A stretch of 64,000 bases of DNA from Planctomycetota bacterium (lineage in GTDB: Bacteria; Planctomycetota; PLA2; JAEUHO01). Position numbers and translations under genes: made by a program. How positions within the stretch are numbered: position 1 is the stretch's first letter; each line of letters begins with the position of its first letter. Shown one piece after another: positions 57,684 to 64,000 of the stretch. The notes beneath the pieces were generated by a model, which was not told the DNA's origin, made no database searches, and saw only the letters and a program-made list of their open reading frames with translations. The stretch covers positions 1-64,000 of the forward strand of contig JADZCA010000084.1 in NCBI GenBank assembly GCA_020851795.1. Reading direction: 5' to 3'.

Positions 57684-59242
57684 CCGACGCCACCCCGCCC
57701 GCCGCGCCCGTCCCGGGCGCCGCGCCCGCGCCGGCGTCGCCCGACGCGGCCGCCGCCGCGCGCCTCGACGCCACGCTGGGTGAGCGGCTCTCCGACCGCC
57801 TCAACCCGATCCTCGTGCGCGAGGTGCAGCAGGCGATGAACGGGAAGACCGTCGTCGTCGCGCTCGCGCTCGCGCTGCTGGCGATCGTGCTGACCGGGCT
57901 CGCCGTCGCCTCCGACGGCAACGCCGGACGGCGCGACGGATGGGATGCGTTCGTGACGGGGATGCGCGTGCTCGCGCCGCTGCTGCTGCTCGTCGTGCCG
58001 GTGCAGTCGTTCCTCTCGATGCGCCAGGAGGTGACCGCGGGCACCGTCGAGCACTTGCTGCTCTCGCGCCTGACGCCCGGCGCCATCGTGCGCGGCAAGC
58101 TCGCCGCGGCCGCGGTCGAGATCGTGCTGTTCTTCTCGGTGTTCGCGCCGCTGCTCGCGCTCACCTACCTCCTGCGCGGCGTGGACGTGCCGACGATCGC
58201 CGCGGCGCTGGGGCTCCTGTTCCTCTACGCGCTCGGCGCGTGCGCGTTCGGCGTCGCCGGCGGCGCGCTGTGCCGCTGGAGCGCGTTCCGTGCGCTGCCG
58301 CTGATCGTGGTGTGCCTCGGCTTGATGCTCGGGTCGGCCATCGTGACGGCCGGCATGGAGTTCCTCGTGCGCGACGTCGCGCGCGACCTGCGGCGCGGCG
58401 GGTCCGCCTTCCGCGAGGCGATGTTCTGGTTCGTCCCGGCTGTCGCGTGCCTCCCGTTCTGCGCGCTCGTCGCCTCGGCGGCGCTCGCGCACCCCTACGA
58501 GAACCGCTCGACGTGGTTCCGCGTGTTCGCGGTCGCCGCGCTGGGCCTGCTGCCGACGTGGGTGGCGTGGGACCTCGCGTCGCGGCCCTACGCGACGCCC
58601 GACCTCGGCAAGGTCGTGCCCCACGTCGTGCTCGCCTGCGCCGTGGCCACGCTCCCGTTCTGGCTCTTCGCCGTGACCGAGCCCGACCGGTTCACGCCGC
58701 GGGTCCGCACGCTCGTGCCCCGCCACCGGGTGCTCGCGCTCCTGTGCGCGCCGTTCCTGCCCGGCGGCGCGCGCGGCTTCCTGTGGACGGTCTTCCTCGC
58801 GCTCGGCGCGTTCCTGCTCGCGTGGGGCCTCCCCCTCGCGGTGGGCACGCAGGCCCAGCCCGTCGCGCTCGAGCGGACCGCGACCGCGTGGTGCTACGTG
58901 GTCGTCTACGCCGGCGTCGCGCGCCTGCTGCGCAACCGCTTCGCCGATCCCGGGCGCGGCGCGGTGTTCGCCCGGATCGCGTTCCCCGTCGTCCTGCTGC
59001 TCGTCACGCTCCTCCCCAGCGTCTCCGACCTCTTCCTCCCGGCCGGCTCCGCGCCCGCGGCGGTGCACGCGCTGTCGCCGTTCCGCGCGCTCGGCGACCA
59101 CCTCGTCGGCGACCTGCCGTGGCTGCGCGCCGCCGTCGCCGCGGCGGCCGCGCTCGTCCTGCTCCTGCAGGCCCCGGCGATCGCGCGGGGCCTGCGCGAG
59201 ACGCTCGCGGCCTCGGCCGAGCGGCGGGCCCGTGCGCGCTGA
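57680..59242 (+). CDS. ABC-2-type transporter permease
   Basis: A 520-residue membrane protein with an Ala/Pro-rich cytoplasmic start, then NPILVREVQQAMNGKTVVVALALALLAIVLTGLAVAS and about 12 hydrophobic segments. SFLSMRQEVTAGTVEHLLLSRLTPGAIVRGKLAAA is the conserved region after helix 2 of ABC-2 permeases. GTG overlaps the ATPase stop (GTGA). It overlaps the DUF58 gene by 11 bases. Substrate unknown. Confidence 0.9.
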   Translation: MTDATPPAAPVPGAAPAPASPDAAAAARLDATLGERLSDRLNPILVREVQQAMNGKTVVVALALALLAIVLTGLAVASDGNAGRRDGWDAFVTGMRVLAPLLLLVVPVQSFLSMRQEVTAGTVEHLLLSRLTPGAIVRGKLAAAAVEIVLFFSVFAPLLALTYLLRGVDVPTIAAALGLLFLYALGACAFGVAGGALCRWSAFRALPLIVVCLGLMLGSAIVTAGMEFLVRDVARDLRRGGSAFREAMFWFVPAVACLPFCALVASAALAHPYENRSTWFRVFAVAALGLLPTWVAWDLASRPYATPDLGKVVPHVVLACAVATLPFWLFAVTEPDRFTPRVRTLVPRHRVLALLCAPFLPGGARGFLWTVFLALGAFLLAWGLPLAVGTQAQPVALERTATAWCYVVVYAGVARLLRNRFADPGRGAVFARIAFPVVLLLVTLLPSVSDLFLPAGSAPAAVHALSPFRALGDHLVGDLPWLRAAVAAAAALVLLLQAPAIARGLRETLAASAERRARAR

Positions 59243-60044
59243 CGTCCTCGCCGCGTGCGCGCCGTGGAGGCTCGCCCTGCCCTCGCGCGCGCTCGCGGGC
59301 CGCTTCGGCGACCGCATGGGGCGGGGCACCGGCGCCTCGCTCGAGTTCACCGAGTTCCGCGACTACGTCCCCGGCGACGACCTGCGCCACGTGGACTGGC
59401 GCGCCTACGCGCGCACCGACGCGCTCAAGGTGCGCCTGTTCCGCGACGAGGTCGCGCCCCACCTCGACGTCGTGCTCGACGCGTCGGCCTCGCTCGCCGT
59501 GACGCCCGAGAAGGCGCGCGCCGCCCTCGACCTCGTCGCGGCGCTCGAGGCGCTCGCCGCCGGCTCGGGGGCGCGCGCGCGGGTGCTCGCGTGCGACGGG
59601 GGCCGGCTCGACGACGCGGGGCCCGTGGCGTTCTCGGGGGGCGACCGCGGGACGTGGCTCCCGCGCGAGCCGCTGCGGCCGCGCGCGCTGCGCGCGATCG
59701 TGTCGGACTTCCTCGTCGCCGACGACCCCGCCCCGCGGCTGCGCGCGCTCGCGGCCGGCGCCGCGCACGTCTACGTCGTGCAGCTCCTCGACCCGTGGGA
59801 GCTCTCCCCGGACCTGTCGGGGCCCACGACGCTCGTGGACGCCGAGGACGGGGCCCACCTCGACCTCGACCTCGCCGAGCGCGCGGTCGCGCGCTACCGC
59901 GACCGCCTCGGGCGGCTGCGCGACGACGTCGCGCGCGCCACGCGGGCGGTTGCGGGCACCTACGCGCTCGTCGCCGCGGCCGACCTGCCGCGCATGCTCG
60001 CCGAGGGGCTCTCGCCGCAGGGCGTCGTGGAGCCGGCCCGGTGA
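59232..60044 (+). CDS. DUF58 domain protein (VWA-like)
   Basis: A 270-residue protein with the DUF58 signature EFRDYVPGDDLRHVDWRAYARTD near residues 40-62 followed by LKVRLFRDE and a VWA-like fold: HLDVVLDASASL (degenerate MIDAS). DUF58 proteins are the constant partners of MoxR ATPases. GTG at 59232 lies within the permease gene; the stop overlaps the next gene by 4 bases. Confidence 0.92.
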   Translation: MRADVLAACAPWRLALPSRALAGRFGDRMGRGTGASLEFTEFRDYVPGDDLRHVDWRAYARTDALKVRLFRDEVAPHLDVVLDASASLAVTPEKARAALDLVAALEALAAGSGARARVLACDGGRLDDAGPVAFSGGDRGTWLPREPLRPRALRAIVSDFLVADDPAPRLRALAAGAAHVYVVQLLDPWELSPDLSGPTTLVDAEDGAHLDLDLAERAVARYRDRLGRLRDDVARATRAVAGTYALVAAADLPRMLAEGLSPQGVVEPAR

Positions 60045-61834
60045 GCTTCTCCGCGCCGCTCGGGCTGCTCGGCCTGCTCGCCGTCCCGGCGGTGCTGCTC
60101 CTGCACACGCTGCGGCGGCGCCTCGTCACGCGGCGCGTCGCGGGCCTCTTCCTCTTCGCGCCGGACGCGCTGGCCGAGGACGCCGGGCCGACGCGCTCGC
60201 CGTTGCTCCGCACGCCGTCGCTGTGGCTCGAGCTCGCCGCCGCGGCCGCGCTCGGCCTGCTGCTCGGCGGTCCGCGGCTCTCCGACGCGGGGCGCGCGCC
60301 GACGCTGGTGGCCGTGCTCGACGACGGCGCGTCGATGGCGGCCGTCGTCGGGGGCGAGGCGGCGGCGGAGCGCGCGCGCGACGTCGTGCGGCGCCGGCTC
60401 GAGGCGCTGCCCTCCGACGGGACGGCGACGCTGCTCGTCTCGGGGCGGCCGCCGGAGACGCTCGCGGGGCCGCGGGCCTCGCGCGCCGCGGCGCTGGCCG
60501 CCCTGCCGTCGTGGCGCCCACGGCGCACCGCGCACGACCTCGCGCCCGCCCTCGACCTCGCGCTCGAGCTCGCCGAGCCCGGCGCGTCGGTGCTGCTCGT
60601 CACCGACCGGCCCGACCCGACGGTCCCCGACCGCGTCGAGGTGGTCGCGGTGGGACGGTCGGCGTCGAACGCGGCGATCCTCTCGGCGCGGCGCTTCCCC
60701 TCGGGCGCCGACCGCGAGGCGCTCGCGGTGGACGTCGCGGCCTGGGCCGAAGGGCCGCTCCCGACCGAGGTCGTCGTGCGGGCGGGCGAGGACGCGACGG
60801 GGCCCGAGGTCGCGCGCGCGACGGTGGTCGCCGAGCCCGAGCGGCCCGCCCGCGTCACGCTGACGCTGGCACGGCGCGACGGGCCGCTGTTCGTCGCGCT
60901 CCGCGAGGACGCGCTCGCCGCCGACGGCGCGCAGGTCGTGTACGCCGAGCCGCTGCGCCTCGTGCCGTACGCGGTCGCGATGACGCCGCCGCACGTCGCC
61001 GCCCTGCGGCTGGAGCGCCTCGAGTCGGCGGTGGACGGGCTCGTCGCGGTGCCCGTCGAGGAGGCGGCGCTCGTGCTCGCCGACGCCGAGGGCCCCGCGT
61101 GGCCCGGCACGACGCGCGTCGTCGTGGCGCCGTGGGGGGCGGCGGCCGAGCGCGACGACTGGGTGGGGCCCTTCCTGCTCGACCGAGGCCACCCGTTGGT
61201 CGAGGGGCTCTCGCTCGAGGGCGTCGTGTGGAGCGCGGGGCGCGGCGCGGGCGAGGGACGCGGCGCCGTCTTCGCCGGCACGCAGGCGCTGCTGGCCGAG
61301 GACGCGCGCGACGGCGCGGCGGTGCTGCGGGTCAACCTCGACGTGGAGCGGAGCACGCTCGTGCTCGCGCCGGACTGGCCGGTGCTGCTCTCCAACGTGG
61401 TCGAGCGCGTGCGGGCGTCGTTGCCCGGGGCGACGGCGCGCCACGCGCGCGTCGGCGAGGCGCTGGTGTTCCGGTCCGCGCGGGCGACGTCGGGCGCGCG
61501 CTTCGTCGCGCCGAGCGGCCGCGAGGAGCCTGCGGGGGACGGGACCGTCCTCGTCGCGGCGCCGCGCGAGCCGGGCGTGCACCGGCTCGTGGCGGGCGGG
61601 CGTGAGCTGGCGCGATGGTCGGTGGCGTTCGTGGACGCGGCGGAGTCGGACCTGCGCGGGGCCGGGACCGTGACGAGGCCGCCGCGCCGAGCGGGTGCGG
61701 TGCAGGGCGAGGCGGCGGCCTCCGACGAGGGCGCGTCGCCGCTCGTCCGCGCGCTCGCGCTCGCGGTGCTGGCGCTCGCGACGGCCGACGCGTGGGTGCT
61801 GTCGCGCGGGCGGCGGCGGAGGGTCGCGCCGTGA
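60041..61834 (+). CDS. BatA-like membrane protein with degenerate VWA domain
   Basis: A 597-residue protein with the BatA N-terminus (APLGLLGLLAVPAVLLLHTLRRR...GLFLFAP), a second membrane helix near 60-78 (LWLELAAAAALGLLLGGP), a VWA-like domain whose MIDAS is degenerate (AVLDDGASMA in place of DxSxS), a beta-rich region, and a C-terminal membrane helix (LVRALALAVLALATADAWVL). GTG overlaps the DUF58 stop. Confidence 0.88.
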   Translation: MSFSAPLGLLGLLAVPAVLLLHTLRRRLVTRRVAGLFLFAPDALAEDAGPTRSPLLRTPSLWLELAAAAALGLLLGGPRLSDAGRAPTLVAVLDDGASMAAVVGGEAAAERARDVVRRRLEALPSDGTATLLVSGRPPETLAGPRASRAAALAALPSWRPRRTAHDLAPALDLALELAEPGASVLLVTDRPDPTVPDRVEVVAVGRSASNAAILSARRFPSGADREALAVDVAAWAEGPLPTEVVVRAGEDATGPEVARATVVAEPERPARVTLTLARRDGPLFVALREDALAADGAQVVYAEPLRLVPYAVAMTPPHVAALRLERLESAVDGLVAVPVEEAALVLADAEGPAWPGTTRVVVAPWGAAAERDDWVGPFLLDRGHPLVEGLSLEGVVWSAGRGAGEGRGAVFAGTQALLAEDARDGAAVLRVNLDVERSTLVLAPDWPVLLSNVVERVRASLPGATARHARVGEALVFRSARATSGARFVAPSGREEPAGDGTVLVAAPREPGVHRLVAGGRELARWSVAFVDAAESDLRGAGTVTRPPRRAGAVQGEAAASDEGASPLVRALALAVLALATADAWVLSRGRRRRVAP

Positions 61835-64000
61835 TCCGCCTGCTGCGCCCCGAGGCCCTGCTGCTCGCGCCGCTCGCGGTCCTCGTGCTGCGGGGGCGCG
61901 CGCTCTCGACCCGCCCGGCCACCGTGCTGCGCTCGCTGCTGGCGCTGCTGCTCGTGGGGATCGTCGCGGATCCCGTGGCCCCCGTGGGGACCACCGGCCG
62001 CGACCTCGTGCTCGTGCTCGACCGGTCGCGCTCGGTGCCCGCGTCGGCCTCGGCCTCGCTCGACGAGCTGGCGGACCGCGCGGCGCGCGAGGCGCGCCCC
62101 GACGACCGGTGGGGTGTGGTCACGTTCGGTCGCGACGCGGTGCTCGAGGGCACGCCGCGGGCGGGGCGCGTGCGCGCGGCGCCGACGCGGCCGGTGGAGG
62201 CCGACGGCACCGACCTGTCGGCCGCGCTCGACGCGGCGCTCGCCGCGATCCCGCCGGACCGCCCGGGCTCGCTCGTGCTCGTGTCCGACGGCGAGGCGAC
62301 CGGCGGCGACGTGGAGGCGGCGGCGCGCCGCGCGCGTCGTCGGGGCGTGCGGGTGGACGTCGTGCCGCTGCGGCGTCCGGGCGCCTCCGACGTCGCGGTC
62401 GAGGACGTCTCGGTGCCGGGCGAGGTCGCGGCGTCGGAGCCGTTCCAGGTGGTCGCGTGGGTCCGCAGCGAGGCGCCCGCGGAGGTGACGCTGCGGCTGC
62501 TGCGCGACGGGGCCGTGGTGGCGGAGGGGCGGCGCACGCTGCGGGCGGGCGTCGATCGCGTCGTGTTCTCCGACGTCGTGGCCGAGCCGGGCGTCCACCC
62601 GATCGCCGTCGAGGTCGTGGGGGCGGCCGACCGCGTGCCCGAGAACGACCGCGCTTCGGCCGTCGTGCGCGTCGAGGGCGCGTTCCGCGTGCTCTGCGTG
62701 ACCCCCGACGGCCGCACCGACCGCCTGACCGACAGCCTCCACGCGGCGGGCCTCGAGCTCGTGGTCGTCGCGGCGGAGCGCGCGCCGCTCACGGCCGACG
62801 CGCTCGACGGGTTCCGCGCGGTCGTGCTCGAGGACGTGCCGTCGGGGGACCTGCCCGCGGGCGGGAACGCGGCGCTGGCGCGATGGGTGGTCGAGCAGGG
62901 CGGCGGGCTCCTGATGACGGGCGGGCGGGCGTCGTTCGGGCCGGGCGGCTACCACCGCTCGCCGGTGGGGGAGGTGCTGCCGGTCTCGCTCGAGATGCGC
63001 CAGGAGCAGCGCAAGTTCGCGCTCGCGATGGCGATCGTGCTCGACCGCTCGGGGTCGATGGCGATGCCGGCGGGGGCCGGCCGCACGAAGATGGATCTCG
63101 CCAACCAGGGCGCCTGCGCGGCGATCGACCTGCTCATGGCGACGGACGCGGTGACGGTGATCGCGGTGGACTCGGCGCCGCACCGCGTGGTGCCGTTGCA
63201 GCCGGTCCGGTCGAAGGCGGCGATCCAGGCGCAGGTGCTGCGCATCGAGTCGATGGGCGGCGGCATCTTCACCTCCACCGCCGTGCACGCGGCGGCGGCG
63301 GAGCTGCGCGACGCGACGCAGGGGACGCGCCACATCGTGCTGTTCGCCGACGCGGCCGACGCCGAGGAGCCCGGCGACCTCGCGACCTTCGTGCCGACGC
63401 TGCGCAAGGCGGGGATCACGGTGTCGGTGATCGGGATGGGGACCGACCGGGACTCGGACGCGGCGTTCCTGCGCGACGTGGCGAGCCGGGGCGGCGGGCG
63501 GATCTTCTTCACGCAGGACGTCGCCGACCTGCCGCGCGTGTTCGCGCAGGAGACGATCGAGGTCGCGAGGTCCGCGGTCGTCGAGGAGCCGTGCGGCGTC
63601 GCGGCGCAGCCCGACCTCGTCGCGCTCGGCGCGGTGGACGCGAAGGCTCTGCCTTCCGTCGGGGGGTACACGATCGCGTACCGCAAGCCCGACGCGTCGG
63701 TGGGCCTCGTCACCACCGACGAGCTGCGGGCGCCGCTGCTCTCGTTCTGGCAGCGCGGGCTCGGGCGGTGCGCGGCGTTCCTCGGCCAGGCCGACGGCCC
63801 GCTCTCGGGCGGGCTCGGGACGTGGGGCGGCTACGGCGAGCTGTTCGCGACGCTGGTGCGCTGGGCCGCGGGCACGGAGGCGTCGGGCGACCTGCTCGCG
63901 ACGGCGGTGCGGCGCGGGCACGAGGGCGTGGTCGTCGTCGAGGGCGACCGGGCGCGCGAGGACCTGCTCGGGCGCGTCGAGGCGCGCGTGGCGCCGCCCG
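61831..64000 (+). CDS. Dual-VWA membrane protein (partial, runs off the window)
   Basis: At least 723 residues, open to the window end. Two N-terminal helices (ALLLAPLAVLVLRG and VLRSLLALLLVGIVADPV) precede a first VWA domain with intact MIDAS Asp64-Arg-Ser-Arg-Ser. An Ig-like and glutamine-amidotransferase-like middle follows (FRAVVLEDVPSGDL ... GGGLLMTGGRASFGPGGY). A second VWA domain has MIDAS Asp405-Arg-Ser-Gly-Ser-Met, SMGGGIFTSTAVHAAAAEL and VIGMGTDRDSDAAFL. Such proteins bind metal-dependent ligands and are the presumed clients of the MoxR ATPase. GTG overlaps the previous stop. Confidence 0.9.
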   Translation, partial: MIRLLRPEALLLAPLAVLVLRGRALSTRPATVLRSLLALLLVGIVADPVAPVGTTGRDLVLVLDRSRSVPASASASLDELADRAAREARPDDRWGVVTFGRDAVLEGTPRAGRVRAAPTRPVEADGTDLSAALDAALAAIPPDRPGSLVLVSDGEATGGDVEAAARRARRRGVRVDVVPLRRPGASDVAVEDVSVPGEVAASEPFQVVAWVRSEAPAEVTLRLLRDGAVVAEGRRTLRAGVDRVVFSDVVAEPGVHPIAVEVVGAADRVPENDRASAVVRVEGAFRVLCVTPDGRTDRLTDSLHAAGLELVVVAAERAPLTADALDGFRAVVLEDVPSGDLPAGGNAALARWVVEQGGGLLMTGGRASFGPGGYHRSPVGEVLPVSLEMRQEQRKFALAMAIVLDRSGSMAMPAGAGRTKMDLANQGACAAIDLLMATDAVTVIAVDSAPHRVVPLQPVRSKAAIQAQVLRIESMGGGIFTSTAVHAAAAELRDATQGTRHIVLFADAADAEEPGDLATFVPTLRKAGITVSVIGMGTDRDSDAAFLRDVASRGGGRIFFTQDVADLPRVFAQETIEVARSAVVEEPCGVAAQPDLVALGAVDAKALPSVGGYTIAYRKPDASVGLVTTDELRAPLLSFWQRGLGRCAAFLGQADGPLSGGLGTWGGYGELFATLVRWAAGTEASGDLLATAVRRGHEGVVVVEGDRAREDLLGRVEARVAPP

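Overview
The window is a 64 kb stretch of a very GC-rich bacterial chromosome (by eye well above 70% GC, with third codon positions almost all G or C). The gene content points to a diderm, probably a planctomycete: a heme-motif DUF1587/1592/1588/1585-type protein is coupled to a DUF1552 protein, there is a MoxR/DUF58/BatA/VWA cluster with an embedded ABC transporter, many lipoproteins and signal peptides, and a phosphate-selective-type outer-membrane porin. Some of these families also occur in Myxococcota, and no rRNA or tRNA gene lies in the window, so the phylum is an inference. No phage, plasmid, transposase or CRISPR genes were seen.

Layout. 0.3-9.4 kb: secreted or unknown proteins, a penicillin-binding/beta-lactamase-like serine hydrolase, a divergent receiver-like protein, a cystathionine-gamma-type PLP enzyme coupled to a bacterial lysyl oxidase, and class II fumarase with a histone-tail-like extension. 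9.5-13.6 kb: a peptide-type ABC importer (binding protein and two permeases, no ATPase). 13.7-24.4 kb: endonuclease V and a long-form IspH, a TIG-repeat lipoprotein, an orphan ABC ATPase, a DUF4139-like secreted protein and an MFS exporter. 24.4-32.1 kb: a hybrid histidine kinase, a SdrD-B-type secreted protein, a Nudix-CMD-CMD fusion and two tandem CpxP-like coiled-coil proteins. 32.2-40.4 kb: an acyl-CoA carboxylase split into two minus-strand blocks (BCCP and biotin carboxylase; carboxyltransferase), with an ECF sigma factor, its membrane partner and a porin between them. 40.6-43.8 kb: two paralogous lipoproteins flanking a glycosyltransferase-like gene. 43.9-47.5 kb: the DUF1592/DUF1552 pair. 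47.7-51.9 kb: a three-gene operon with a membrane-fused spermidine-synthase-like protein. 52.0-64.0 kb: the MoxR/DUF58/VWA cluster, running off the window end.

Most operons use 4-base ATGA or GTGA overlaps, so translational coupling is the rule. Several genes have a TAnnnT hexamer exactly 7 bases before the start codon, which predicts leaderless mRNAs and fixes ambiguous starts. Three diverged copies of a roughly 100-120 bp interspersed repeat, a 7-copy 28-bp tandem array and several large palindromes occupy the intergenic space.

The most striking observation is an in-frame TGA at 53232-53234. It interrupts what reads as one continuous protein, at the last position of a second CxxCxGxG-type motif, and is followed at selenocysteine-like distance by a stable hairpin. 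The protein is either a candidate new selenoprotein at the head of the MoxR cluster or a single-base nonsense change or sequencing error.
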